This document shows positions 32,783 to 44,872 of a DNA stretch of 64,000 nt, in pieces. Source of the DNA: Siphonodentalium dalli. Lineage: Eukaryota > Mollusca > Scaphopoda > Gadilida > Siphonodentaliidae. The notes below the pieces were generated by a model. That model did no database searches. It had not been told where the DNA came from and saw nothing but the letters and a program-made list of their open reading frames with translations. The stretch lies in NCBI GenBank assembly GCA_032622095.1, contig CP136068.1, positions 6,859,314 to 6,923,313 on the forward strand, in the 5' to 3' direction. Both the position numbers and the translations under genes were made by a program. Every line of letters begins with the position of its first letter. Positions within the stretch are counted from its first letter, which is position 1.

Positions 32783-34382
32783 TGTATTGTGTATTAGTTA
32801 ATTTTAATAATATAATTTCATGATAACTATAGGCATATGTGACACCAAATATTTCCCAAATCATCACCTCGTGTTTTTGTTTTGTGTGATAATGCTCTCA
32901 AGAAATAATGTTTGTATAATTTCGGAACCAATGTTGTCAGACTGGTGTCTTTGAATTGGTAGGGTATTAGTATTACGATCACGCTACAATACCACAATAC
33001 TATTTTTTTATATTTTAAATCCGAGAATCGTCGAGAAAAGTGTAGGCAGTTAAGACATCACCCTAATAACAACAACATAATTAGAATGCAATTCACTGGG
33101 TCATTAATCTATTAAATTATTCTTTATTTCAAGAGTTGCACTGAACTTGCTCAGGTTATTGGCAACAACCGAGTATCTTCAACAAACAACTTTGGACACA
33201 ACATACGGATGGTACAAACTCAATGAAACCTGGTGTCAACAAGTACTGACTATTGCTATTAACACCACCATACACATATTCTATTGAAGTATGGTTGTGG
33301 TGTCAGCTGGTGCCAATAATTCCACAGGATCTGACATAAAAATGCACTGTGAATGTAATGTTGCAAGATTTGTGGAAAATTAAGTGACTGAGATATGTTG
33401 ACACACGTGGACGTGCGAATACTTCAACGTATTGAAAGGATAAACTCTACAACTATCTTTTCACAAAAGCATGGAAACTGTGATGTACTGTCTAATATAT
33501 AAAGTTGACCGTTGCAGGTGATGTTTGGTTCAAGGATATTTAGTGTAAAAAATATTTATTTGAACAAAAGAACAGAACATCACATTGACAATTATACATA
33601 TTGAGAAAAAAACATAGTTCAAATGAGGATTAGATAACAATCCATGAGCCTATGGCTTTTATAAAAATCCTTTCCTCCAAAAATGTTACCCTGAGTGTCA
33701 ATACAGACAGCTACAGAGTAAAGAGGACGGGAATTTGAATATTGTTCTGTGTTTTCAAATAAATGTTGGGAAGTTAGTTAAGCGATCAGAAAGATGGAGA
33801 AGATTATGAAAATTTTACATTATGGCGTTAAATCATGGTGTATTGTCTAATATAGAAAAGGAATTAGACCCCAAATACGTCTCGGCACCCAGGATATTTC
33901 GGATGTCCAATCAAATGAACTGGATTGTCCGTGAAGGAATAATGTTGCCAATACTTTAGCTGACCAACCGGGCATGGACGTTTCTGGATATGTACTGTTA
34001 TGGAGTATTCAAGTAAATGAATAGAGGAATATGTTGACTGCTGTGTCATTGATTCATCAGTTTATCAGTTGCATTAAACCTTGTTTACCTACACAATACT
34101 TACATTTCACTAAAGCAAAAGGTGTTGACTTCGTATGTTTTTTCCAGAGTTATCTATGTATAACGCGCTAACTTATATGCGATAACTGTATGTGCGTTTT
34201 ATTTAATAGTTTCCACTCCTCTATTGTTGCTTAATTAAACGATACATATATTAACAATGGAATATGACTGCACGGAATACGAATATTTGCAGTTAAACTA
34301 AATGTGTGCAGAAAGTTGTATCGTTAGTTAGCGCGTATCCAGGATAGATAACTCTTGAAATACATACGGAAACAGCACTTTC

Positions 34383-34687
34383 AGTTATGCCCTGTGCCAA
34401 TGCATTCTCTTATATATGCGAGTCGACCATAGGTCGCCTCGCATATATAAGAGAATGCATTGGCCTACAAAAAATCTTTTTTAACACTTTTTACCATTTT
34501 TTCTTACATTCTTTAACAATTTTATAATTTTTTCTTACATTTTTTAACAATTTTTATAAGATTTTTCGACATTCTTTGACAATTTTATAATTTTGTAATA
34601 TGTGTTAAGCCAATGCATTCTCTTATATATGCGAGGCGACCTATGGTCGACTCGCATATATAAGAGAATGCATTGGCACAGGGCCGT
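34383..34687. mobile_element. Double-palindrome fold-back element (copy B)
   Basis: Two near-perfect 69-bp palindromes (34396-34464 and 34609-34677), inverted relative to each other, flank a T-rich spacer like that of copy A. The left flank reads AGTTATGCCCTGTGCC and the right GGCACAGGGCCGTTCTGTT, so part of the copy A end is kept but not the full TTAA terminus. Confidence 0.88.
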
Positions 34688-35057
34688 TCTGTTTCAGCTT
34701 TTAAAACTAAGGTTGTTTGAAACCACCCAGTTGCTTTTGCATTTCACACAATACATCTATATGTCCATATGTCCGGAGTTGAATTTGCAATATTGCAAAC
34801 CATATTTGAAATTATTAGGGATTTCAATGTGCAATCAGGAGGCCTATATTAATGATCACAAACAGTTAATACGTGAACCGAATTATACTAATAATTTTAC
34901 GGCATGGCTATAAACTGATAAACGGACAGACCTTGAAATTTCACTGTTTTGCAGCAAACTGGTTAACGGCGTAACCATTTAGTTCCACGGTTTAATTGTA
35001 AAGTCAAGAGCGGACAGACCGTGAAAAATTCATGGATTAGCTGCAATTTTATTAACG

Positions 35058-35297
35058 GTTATACCCTGTGCCAATGCATTCTCTTATATATGCGAGTCGA
35101 CCATATGTCGCCTCGCATATATAAGAGAATGCATTGGCTTAACACATTAAAAATTATAAAATTGTTAAAGAATGTAAGAAAAAATGGTAAAAAGTGTTAA
35201 AAAAAGATTTTTTTTAGGCCAATGCATTCTCTTATATATGCGAGGCGACCTATGGTCGACTCGCATATATAAGAAAATGCATTGGCACAGGGCATAA
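35058..35297. mobile_element. Double-palindrome fold-back element (copy C)
   Basis: Palindromes at 35070-35137 and 35218-35286. The spacer is the reverse complement of that in copies A and B (starts AACACATTAAAAATTATAAA), so this copy is inverted. The ends GTTATACCCTGTGCC and GGCACAGGGCATAAC pair. It sits about 200 bp upstream of the lectin terminal exon. Confidence 0.88.
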
Positions 35298-35643
35298 CAT
35301 GTAATTCCAACTGGTCCCCAAAATGCCGGTAAATTTCCGTGAATATTCACGGTTCTGTCTTAACAATGCTCCTTAGTTGTAAATGATACAAAGCATGTCA
35401 ATACAATCATTTGACTGTTTGTACGTTATACAATAACTTGTTTAAACTGTCAATACATGTATGTTTCACATTAATAATCGGTTGTATCGTTATAATTGCA
35501 GCTCAGGTGTGGATCGACGGGCGAGATGTTAATGGGGACGACACAATGTTGTCGTGGAGTGGTTCGGTCCTTCCATTCATCACATGGGAAAGTGACCAAC
35601 CCAATGGTGGTTCACAGGACTGTGTGTACTTGTTGAATTCCAA
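35067..35643 (+). repeat. Segmental duplication, copy 1 (partner 63424-64000)
   Basis: Constant offset of 28357 bp to the partner, with about seven differences in 577 bp. It covers copy C of the fold-back element, the intron end and the first 142 bp of the lectin exon. The partner continues past the window. Confidence 0.95.
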
Positions 35644-35704
35644 GTTCGAAGATGCATATTGTGCAGACAACAATCGCGTGTTCATGTGTCAGAAGTTAGT
35701 CTAA
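35502..35704 (+). CDS. C-type lectin, terminal exon (second half of CTLD)
   Basis: Follows a TTATAATTGCAG acceptor in phase 1 and ends with TAA at 35702-35704. It encodes VWIDGRDVNGD, WSGSVLPFITWESDQPN, CVYL and a final EDAYC...RVFMCQ. QPN sits where EPN (mannose-type) or QPD (galactose-type) determines sugar choice; the WND calcium motif is replaced by the ED-x-YC region, so ligand choice is uncertain. The two late cysteines that close CTLD disulfides are present. The frame joins the exon ending at 25244 exactly. Confidence 0.85.
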
Positions 35705-35870
35705 CAATCAATGAATGCCGTGACTGGTACCAGCATGATTCTGAGTTGCACCCAGATATATGCACACTTTTCGTACTGAAGTTCTGTATTATTCACACTT
35801 TTATTTCTAAATTAAAACCTGCAACCAAGATAATGTTCGCCTTTAAACGGTTATATCGTTATAATTGCAG

Positions 35871-36080
35871 TTGAGATGTCGACCGACGTGATAGATGTTT
35901 ATGGAACCAGTACAATGTACGCGTAGCGTGGTTCGGTCCTCCCATAATTCGTGGGGGAAGTGGCCAACCCAATGGTAATACACATGACTGTGTGTACGTG
36001 TGGAAGTACAGTCGCGTGCTCACGTTTCAGTATGCATATTGTGCCCAGACCGCGCGCGTGATCATGTGTCAGAAGTGAGT
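35871..36080 (+). pseudogene. Decayed copy of the lectin terminal exon
   Basis: Preceded by the same GTTATATCGTTATAATTGCAG-type acceptor context (shortened here) and by a similar stretch of intron. It retains CGTGGTTCGGTCCT, GGCCAACCCAATGG, GACTGTGTGTACGTG and ATCATGTGTCAGAAG, but early in-frame stops and a different middle segment break the CTLD frame. The 3' flank (AGTCTAACAATC...GATTCTGAG) also matches the intact exon, so this is a local tandem duplication, now degenerate. Confidence 0.8.
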
Positions 36081-36802
36081 CTAACAATCCATGACTGATT
36101 CTGAGGTGCACCCAGATAATTGTGAGCACACCTGCGATACGGAAGTTATATAGCATACGCTATTACGCCATGTTTTGATATAACTTACGACTTTTGATGC
36201 AACCAACGAGTATTGAAGTAAGATCACTAGTCGATTTTGGAGACATTTAACGTGCGTCAGAAGCAATTCAGTCATATCGGGTGTCTGGCCATGCACAATA
36301 CAATCTTGTATCTTGTATATTTTATCTTGCATACCTGCAAAAAACTAATCGGAGCAGGGACGCGACTATGTTGAGTAGGCGTGGGATCCAATCTCAAATG
36401 TTCACATTCCAAATTGTGTCATATTTTGTTTGCAACCCGTCGATTAGGACTTCCGAACAAACACATCAGATTCAACGGTTCAGGATCAGATGCTAAAGTT
36501 GATAAGTTGCGTGTGTCATTAGACAAAACAGACCTTCGATTGTTGAAAACAAGAGGTGTGCTCCCGGTCGAGCGAACTTTGCGAATTTTGTGAACGCTGT
36601 CTTAGATGTTGAATGTTATAATAATTAAAAAGAGTGGCAGATAATACAAGTAAAACAAATTTTCAGAAACAAAACATTGGTTAACTACACACTTAGAAAT
36701 AACAAGCCGTATAGGTACTAAGGTCGTGCCAATATGTCTGTACCAGACCAACAGGTATCGAGAATAATTTGGTTCTATATATTGATATAATACCACATCA
36801 TG

Positions 36803-36958
36803 TTGGTACTAGCCACTCTCGGAACCTAAAAGTTACCCACGTGATGACATCACGTGATAATTCATTTGGTACTAGCCGATCTCGGAACCCAAGTGTTACC
36901 CACGTGATGGCAACACGTGATAATTCATTTGGTACTATCCGATCTCGATAAAATGGCG
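36803..36958 (+). promoter_or_regulatory. Tandem CACGTG repeat leading into a YY1-like start
   Basis: A unit of about 63 bp (TTGGTACTAGCC, CTCGGAACC, GTTACCCACGTGATG, CACGTGATAATTCA) occurs twice, with a third partial copy that runs into GATAAAATGGCGGC. Each full unit has two CACGTG E-boxes; one pair brackets a TGACATCA CRE-like core. AAAATGGCGGC matches the YY1 consensus seen at many animal TATA-less starts. This looks like a promoter but no downstream gene is identified. Confidence 0.45.
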
Positions 36959-37042
36959 GCGTCCAGCCACTTCAAGTTGAGGCGATTGAGTTTTTTTACA
37001 GTATATAAACATGGACGAAAAGACAAACAAACATCAGGCTGA
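36953..37042 (+). CDS. Small ORF (29 residues) at the YY1-like start
   Basis: ATG in a good context (AAAATGG) opens MAASSHFKLRRLSFFTVYKH and stops at 37042. Possibly the first coding exon of a gene or an upstream ORF. A tttttttacag sequence inside resembles an acceptor, and no donor of note follows. Not recognised; it could be non-functional. Confidence 0.2.
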   Translation: MAASSHFKLRRLSFFTVYKHGRKDKQTSG

Positions 37043-38891
37043 GACATGTTATGTTGCATCGGACTCGGCTTACATGCTGTAGCGTATGCCAGTTTAGGTA
37101 CGCTGTTCGCTCGCTGGGTGGATTTAAGATTAGAGAAGTAACTTCTCTGAAATTCATCAACATATTTTTTGTGTGTGAAATTGGACCTAACTGGCTTCTC
37201 AATAACCTGGAATATTGTCAGCACTGTGGTGATTATGTTTGTACATGGACGGGACAAGATGATATATAACCTCCGAAAAAATAACGGGCGCTAACATTAT
37301 TGATATTCTCCTCTGCAGTCTGAAGAAAGCAGCAATTTTCGGTGAACTGAGACAGACCAAATTCAAAAGTCATTGAGTGCAGTGGGGTTACATTTTACAT
37401 GCACAACAGTATTGTGAATTACAAAAGACAGATACTTAAGTTTCACAACATTATAAACCACCCAATCAACTCACAATAGTCAACCACTGGTGACTATGAT
37501 TACGAGACATCCAATTCTGTAGAAATTAGTCGGAGTTATGACGTCACAGATCAGTCATGACTCCATGAGTCAGTAACAAGTTTGATGTCTACAACGTACA
37601 AGCACCTGTGCAAAGGACGATGCATCATATTCTTCAATTTTCATCGAAACGTGATTTGAGAACCATGTCGCCATGACATGTCGCCCAGTTACGGAGTCTG
37701 CTATGCTTTTGATCGAAACGCCTGTGATGCTGTGATATTGTTCTGATATATTTATGGAATGGTGGATAATCTCGGAGATACGGATCTGATTAAGGGACAC
37801 ACGTTATAACTGAATCAATCGCAAGCTTTTAGTAACGTACTACAGCTATGCTCTAATTAATCATCCCCCTTTAACAAGGTTTAGGGCATTAATGACACCG
37901 GTTATACCATACCACCGTTCAACCATGGTCAAGTGGTTGATATGTGGCAACCGCAGATAATCTTTATACTGTCTTATTAATAATATTTTGCGACCACCGT
38001 ACTCCGCACTAATTTGTCACATGGCCACCTTGTAAACACCCAGTCCAGCTTTTCATCAGCGCCATGCACCATATTAACTATACACAAAACAATATTTCAA
38101 TTAATAATTTGTTTACAGTTTAATTAACATTCAAATTTCGTCACTGACCGACATTCGCAACTACCAAGACATCGTCAAGCCATGCCATAAATATGCACTA
38201 TGTGGTGGTTATAATGCTGACTTTAAAACGGTTCAGATGTCGGCCACGGTAGGATTAATCAATGTTAATAGTATCAACAACGTGGTAATATCGGTGGCCA
38301 ATGTCGTTAAGGCGGGGGGAAAATTAGAGCTTATATGTATACATACATGAACATGTAGACCATTCCAATGTCCAGATGCTTCATGTTCTTATCAAGACAT
38401 GTCTGGCTACTAGTATCATTCTCAGCGATTCGGCCATTTTCGCTTTGCTAGGAAATAACCTCATCCATAACTGGAAACCATATTTGCGAAATTCTACATT
38501 ATATGGCAATGGCATTGACTTGTTGACGCATAGATGCGAATGGAGAATAATTTATTTTAACTATGGCTTTACCAAACTTTATCATATATTAAATACATTA
38601 AACTCTCTTTGTGTTACATGTATCTTAGTATTTGTTCATTTACTGATACAGCACATTGGAAGTGTACGATAAGCAAAACACTGAACACCGTGGCAATTTT
38701 TTTGGGAGAGTGATAATAATTATGGTAACCCATTCAACATCTCCTTGTAGCGAGGACTAATGAGCGCTATAGTGGTATTTTGCAAACAACAGTTTTAATT
38801 AACCAAAGTTAATGGTCTCCACATGTTTGAGTATTTTGCTTATCGCACACTATTTACAAAGGTTTGGGAGTTTTCGCAAAGATTTGCTCCC

Positions 38892-40190
38892 CTGGCTGTG
38901 AATGACCGATCGGTCTATTTTAGCTCGACCGGGCAATTATAGATTGATAGGTTGTTCACTCAGACCTATTTAAGATGTCTGATTTATAATGTTCACAGAA
39001 GCCCATTATCAGCAAAAAGCCTTTGCGACAAATCTCAAACATCTTTGCGATAAATCGCAAAATATAATCGCCCAGTACGTAGTCTGAGAGTTATCGTAAA
39101 AATGTTTGAGATTTATCATAAAGGTTTTTGTGTTATCGCAAAGGTGTTTGTGATTTTTCGCAAAGTTTTGCGATTTATCGCAAAGGTTTGCTCCCTCATC
39201 ACTCATGCATCTGGCTGTGAATGACTGATCGGTCTATTTTAGTCCGACCTGGCATAGATTGATAGGTTGTTCGCTCAGACCTGTTTAAGATGTCTAATTT
39301 ATAATATTCACAGAAGCCCATTAGCGCCAAAAAACCTTTGCGACAAATCTCAAACATCTTTGCGATAAATCAAAAAAATTATTCACACAGTACGTAGTCT
39401 GAGATTTATCGTAAATATGTTTGAGATTTATCGTAATGGTTTGCGTGTTATCGCAAAGGTGTTTGTGATTTTTCGCAAAGTTTTGGCTGTGGCTGTGAAT
39501 GACTGATTGGTCTATTTTAGCCCGACCGTTCAATTATAAATTGATAGGTTGTTCACTGAGACCTATTTAAGATGGCTGAATTATAATGTTTACACACAAA
39601 TTAAGAAATTTTAGCACCAAAAAAGTTTGCCACAAATGTCAAACATGTTTGCGATAAATCGCAAAATATAATCACCCAGTACGCAGTCTGAGAGTCATCG
39701 TAAAGATGTTTGAGATTTATCGTAAAGGTTTGCGAATTATCGCAAAGGTGTTTGTAATTTTTCGCAAAGTTGTTTTGTGATTTATCGCGAAGGTTTGCTC
39801 GCCTTATCCCACATGCATGCTGGCTGTCAAAGAACGATCGGTCTATTTTAGCCCAACCATGCTATTATAGATCGATTGGTGGTTTACCCAGACCTGTTGA
39901 ATATGTCGGATTATATTTATATTTATACGGTTCAAGTCCATTAATGCCAATGCATGAAAATATATCTGCGATAAATCACAAACCATTGCGATTAATCGCA
40001 AACCTTTTGTAATCAATCGAAAACTTTTACACTAAATCGCATATATTTATTGCAAAGTAGTTTGCGATTCGCAAAGGTTTGCGATTTATCGCAAGGTAGT
40101 TTTTTATTTATCGGGCTATTCTAGATCGATTGGTGTTTCATCCAGACCTGTTTCAAGATGTTTGATTTATAATGTTTACTTTAATATTAT
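38892..40190. repeat. Tandem array (about 280-340 bp unit) rich in TTTGCGAT/ATCGCAAA
   Basis: Copies start at about 38892, 39211, 39489 and 39830, each with GGCTGTGAATGA, GATCGGTCTATTTTAG and ATTGATAGGTTGTTC blocks, with a fifth partial copy near 40117. Inside each unit the 8-mer ATCGCAAA and its complement recur many times in both orientations, so the array can form many alternative hairpins. Open frames across it are artefacts of the repeats. Confidence 0.88.
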
Positions 40191-40497
40191 TGCACACAAA
40201 TTAAGAAATTATTTTTGGACATTCAGAACAATTTTACTCCACATGCAGGGAACAGGGAATCCTGAAATCTAGATATTAAACTTTGAATTAAGTAAAAAAT
40301 CACGATCAAGGTTCTATACTAATCAAAGTAATTTATGTATAATTCGGATTATTTCATTATCACTATGAAATGGAGTCCATGTGGTTTTGTACTTTATTCA
40401 ATGTTTAAACGCCATAGCTTCATTTGGAATCTAACATGCTACATTGTTAAATTTGCCGTCGGCCATGTTTCGTAATTTCGAGTGCTTGGTATCTGGA

Positions 40498-40942
40498 CAG
40501 GTTCTCCGCTCAGTACCTATATGTTTGGTTCTCTGGAGTACCACATTGCTAGGTACTATGCATAGTACCTAAATACTTCAGAGTACCTGTCTTTATATTC
40601 GGTACTTCATATAATATAATGAGTGTGTCAAGAAAGCATGTATTTATTGGCACTTCATATCGTGTGCGTCATGACTTCGGTGACATAAAGGCAGGGTGGG
40701 TATTATATGCACAATGTCCGGATAGAACATAAATATTTAGTAGGTAATCCAGAGTACCAAATATTTTGGTACTCTAGAGTACCTAAACTTTTGGTACTCC
40801 AGAGTACCACTTTTGGTACTCCAGAGTACCTAAACTTTTGGTACTCCAGAGTACCACTTTTGGTACGCCAGAGTACCAAACAGTTGGTACTCCCCCTGGG
40901 ACAAAGCTTAGTACCTACGTCGGTACTCTGAAGTACCTATTT
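40498..40942. repeat. Array of GGTACTCYAGAGTACC palindromes
   Basis: The 16-bp near-palindrome GGTACTCCAGAGTACC (or CTAGAG) repeats densely from 40740 to 40900 with short AAACTTTT or ACTTTT spacers, and more loosely from 40498. Related half-sites GGTACT/AGTACC occur throughout. Confidence 0.9.
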
Positions 40943-41959
40943 TTTAAAGAGTGTAGCCACAGAACCATGCCTCTCTCTCAGTCTAATACTTGCCGGCACA
41001 GAAAATAAACATATACACTTTATTTAAATAAACATTTACTTTAACACAACGATATGTTACATCGCGCATGACCTCCAATGCGCTAGGTCCGTCACGTGGC
41101 TAGTTTTGTTTCCGCGTGCGCTAATCGAAGCAATGACCAACATAAGTCGTTTAATGATCTTAGATGTTGAATATATTTTTAATCTCCACAAACGGGAGAA
41201 CTAACCTGATTCGTGTATCGGGGAAAGTTTTGTCGGTTGATGTATTGTGATCGGTGGTTACTACGTGCTTTGAAGTAATTGTCCGTTAAAGAACCGCGGT
41301 ATTTCATCCCCTCGTACAGCCTACAACGCAATGATATGATTTAACCCATGTCTGTTAGAAACGACGATAAACACAAAATAAACGAACCATAACTTTCAGT
41401 TTTCTAACTGGGCGTCTTGTGAGTCTACAGTTTCATCGAACGTGGAAATATATTAAAAGTTGATTCGCATGCAACTACAGTATAATTTGTTTTAATTAAT
41501 ATCATCAAGAACATTTATCTATAGTTTTTGAACTGCTATTTCTGTATTTATTGTTTGCCTTTCGGAATAAGTTGAGTCCATAAAAAGGGCCAAGTCCCTG
41601 GCTGAATGATTCATTGCGAATGTTAATCACCCCATGAATCCGGAATGTTCATAGCGGAAGACAAGCTCGTAGAGGAATAACCACATGGTCCGCGATTTGC
41701 ACATCGTCTTTAGTTGTCGTAAGTTATTTCATAAAAACACGGTTTATTTTACCTTGATTTTTTTTAACGTTAACAGCAATTTGCATATTACTGTTCGATA
41801 ATCGGGGTTTATACGAAAATTATGACCTGAAATACTTACTCGATATAAGTTTTATCAAATTTTAATGAATCTTTCCATTGACACATTATATAACATACAG
41901 TCTCTCAAAGTATGATATCTTAGCTTCAAAATGAACTGAACATGTTTGCGATGTCAATC
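40943..41959. other. Non-coding stretch
   Basis: No gene, RNA or repeat recognised before the LINE target site. Confidence 0.4.
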
Positions 41960-41974
41960 ATATTAGTGCCCGAA
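41960..41974. repeat. LINE target-site duplication, left copy
   Basis: ATATTAGTGCCCGAA is identical to 58335-58349, directly after the poly(A) tail. Confidence 0.93.
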
Positions 41975-42911
41975 CGGAAAGACCGCAATAAAGGTAAAGG
42001 TACTGATAAGAATTCTACCATTGAGAGCGAAGACAGTATGAACCCTTCGCCGAAAAAACAGTTGACTTTAATGAATTTTCTTGATAAACAAGGAACGACA
42101 CCTCCGTCCCCGATCCTTGGTTCCAATTCCATTCCAGAGCAACTGTCAGACATAATAAAAAGAGTTGACAACTTATCAACAGCATCCCAAACTAACCATG
42201 AGAAATATTCGGCTGAGCAGAAAATGCAAGTAGCAGAGTTTGGAAAAATGGTGAGCCAATTCAAAACTGAAATTATTTGTCAATTTAATGACAAGATACA
42301 CAAGTTGGAAGAAAAAATTGGAAATCTTGAAAAAGAAAGAAGAAATATTCTTGATGTAGTTGAAACTCAACATGGCCAGTGGAAAGAAGAGTGTCTGTCT
42401 TTAAAACAGAAAATAAATGACTTAGAACGACAAGGGAGGAAAGATAGTGTGAGAATTTATGGTATTCCAGAATCAAAAGGATAGAGAAACTCGACATGAC
42501 TGTGCAAACAAAACCTTAGACATATTAAACAATAAAATGAAAATGGGAACCCAAAGAACAGACATTTCTATAGCACATAGAGTTGGAAGAAATGCAGTGG
42601 AAGCAGGCGAGACAAATGGAGCAGCAAGCAGTGGCGAAAAGAGGAAAGGCCCCCGTCCAATTCTTGTTAAATTCGTCACACGTGAAACAAAACTGCTGGT
42701 AATTGAGTCAAGGAAATGTCTGAAACAGACTGGAATTTCCATTATTGAAGACGCTACACCCTTTAATTACTACCTTCTTAGGAAAGCTTTCAGAGCAGAC
42801 AATATTCAGAACTCCTGGATTTCCAATGGAAAGCTATTCTGCAAAACAAAAAATGGTAACATTCAAAAGTTCTCTACTGAAGCAGACCTTGACACCATTA
42901 TCAGAAGTTAA
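41975..42911 (+). pseudogene. LINE ORF1 (L1-type RNA-binding protein), frameshifted
   Basis: The first frame carries a coiled coil (residues about 60-165: LSDIIKRVDNL, KLEEKIGNLEKERRN, LKQKINDLERQGRKDSVRI) ending in RIYGIPE, the first strand of the RRM domain of L1 ORF1 proteins. The frame shifts near 42460-42480 and continues with the rest of the RRM-like and C-terminal domains (ISIAHRVGR, PRPILVKFVTRETK) to a stop at 42911. The ATG at 41942 lies in host flank; the first internal ATG is at 42038. Family role: trimeric RNA chaperone in the LINE ribonucleoprotein. Confidence 0.85.
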
Positions 42912-44872
42912 GTCAGCAAAGAGTTATCCTGCACCATTGTACATATTTTAATTTGTGTTTTCTTATACATGTCATAATTGTTCATTTCTTCATGTATTAC
43001 CCTGAGTGGGGAGGGGCTGGCTGGTTTTGGTTGATCCCAATGTAAATTTTCCAAGAAATTGTAAAAATGAGTTGAAATCAAGTCTTGTTAAACAAACAAG
43101 TTTATAACTATAATTTCCTTTTAGGTATGTGAATATACCTGACCTTGATTTGAGCTGGTGTACCTATTTTGTATATTTAATTTTATGTCAAAGACTGTTA
43201 AAATTTAAACAAGGGGGGGGGGGTAACAATCGAGATACAACTCTAATAGTTTACCAAATTACAGGTTTAAATAAATGCACACATTACCTATATTGAACCA
43301 GCTCTTATCTGATTTCTCAAAAACATTACATTATAATGACTGAGCATGGCTCAACACGAAGGTCCCCGGCCAAAACCGACCAACACCCCCCCCCCCACCC
43401 AATAAGATTGCGAAACACCCATATGTTGAAACAGCCATGATTTGTTTATAACCCACACATACCTAGTAGCTAACTTGGCAAAAATAAATATCTCCTCTTG
43501 TAACTTCCAGGTCACCGGGGATGGGAGTCGGATTCCAAAATGAGAATCTCAACACAGCTGATTCTATTTGACAAATAGCTCATATAATATATGTTGCACA
43601 CTTGTATTGAGATTCCGACTCAAAATTCGACTGCTTCCTCAATATAGACTGATATACAGCCCATGATTCGTGTGTCTTAACATGTAAATCCTATGTAAGC
43701 CTAAGCTTAATTTCTTTTAAAATGATGCACACTCACTCATCATATATAATACGCATATATACCTCGATTGAAAAGAGTATAAGTCCACAAGTATGTTAAA
43801 ATCCACAAATACAAATGACACAGAACCGACGATCTCAATATACCTCCAAGTTTGTATGACCTGAATCCAAAATAGGCCACCAACCACATGATCCTAGCTT
43901 GAACGCAAACTCACACAGCATGAATATTTGTGTATTTCACATGTCTAGCGACCCAATTATCATCAAAGCCTTTGTAAACTCATCATGAACAAAGATCACT
44001 TCTGGATATAGTAGTCACATGACCAACACTGGAATGTAACATGTTATTTATTTTTTACTATGCCCCATGCACCCCCACATATAACCCATCGTTACTGCTT
44101 AAAAAAAACATATATTTGAATGCAATATGCGACATGTTTCAAATAAGGCTAATATTACACGACTGAAAAGTTCTTATTACTCTCCCCTTCTTAAAATGAA
44201 AAATCGTAAAGGGAGTTGAGGCTATTATAATTGTTACGTGTGGCATGACAAAACGTTTGTCTGAACTTCAACAACATCCCTCTATACCCGTTGCAAAATA
44301 TCCTGCCTACAAGTCTCCCATTCGATATTCCAATAATAGCTCTAAATGTTGGAGATTAAAGATACACACGGTGTTCATAATCACCAATTCCAAAAAACAA
44401 AAACAAAATGAAAATGCTTGAAATTGTGAGTGTGCATGAACACATTGTGACTCTAGTCTGCTACAGACTTAGATTATATATGATATTCGTGTAGACAATA
44501 TATTTGCCCCATTTCCAAATGATTGACATTATCACTTAAAATACAAACCATTATTAAATAACAATATGGCTAATTTTTATTCCAAATAGCATAACCGACC
44601 ATAATATTCTCGGTCACACAGGGCGGTCTCTTTGATCGTCGTCATGGTAGTCTTCTACCGGATTGTATTTATTATTGTTTTTGTGTATGCATGTATGTTG
44701 AATGTATGTTTTGCAATATGTTTTCACTGTTCGACTGAAATCGGTGGTATAACTATATGTAAGGGTCTACTCACATATATACAATACCTATGTAATCATT
44801 TATGTAATGCTATCTGGATAGCCCAACCTGGTCGAGTGTCTTGTCGTCTGCGTGCCTATATCATGATCAAAT
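42912..44872. other. Long ORF1-ORF2 spacer, unassigned
   Basis: About 1.96 kb between ORF1 and the endonuclease start, much longer than expected for L1/Tx1-like LINEs. It contains poly-G (43211-43222) and poly-C (43386-43397) runs and A/C-rich sequence from about 43300 to 44600, but no coding motif. An insertion is likely, but I could not define its ends. Confidence 0.4.

Larger units (their letters stand above)
25245..35501 (+). other. Putative lectin intron, repeat-filled
   Basis: It starts GTTAGT and ends TAATTGCAG. Contents: two minisatellite zones (25740-26760), a weak exon-like frame at 27622, a MITE (28694), three Helitron-like units (29422-31370) and two double-palindrome elements (34383, 35058). 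Between 31371 and 34382 there is only a short inverted repeat at 32716; elsewhere nothing is recognised. Confidence 0.6.
36081..38891. other. Mostly non-coding stretch
   Basis: Apart from the E-box repeat and small ORF at 36803-37042 I see short unrelated open frames only. A fragment at 37843-37866 resembles the MITE end CAGTAATGCTCTAATTAATC. Confidence 0.4.

Noticed and set aside
33864-34049. Minus-strand frame with GHPKYPGCRDVFGV
   Set aside because: It looks exon-like in composition, but I found no matching family, no clean acceptor/donor pair and no neighbour.
42912-44872. Missing 5' half (5' LTR, gag, RT) of the Gypsy element
   Set aside because: No stretch matching the 3' LTR ends (TGTGAGATAA...TTACCTCACA) or any gag/RT motif is present there.
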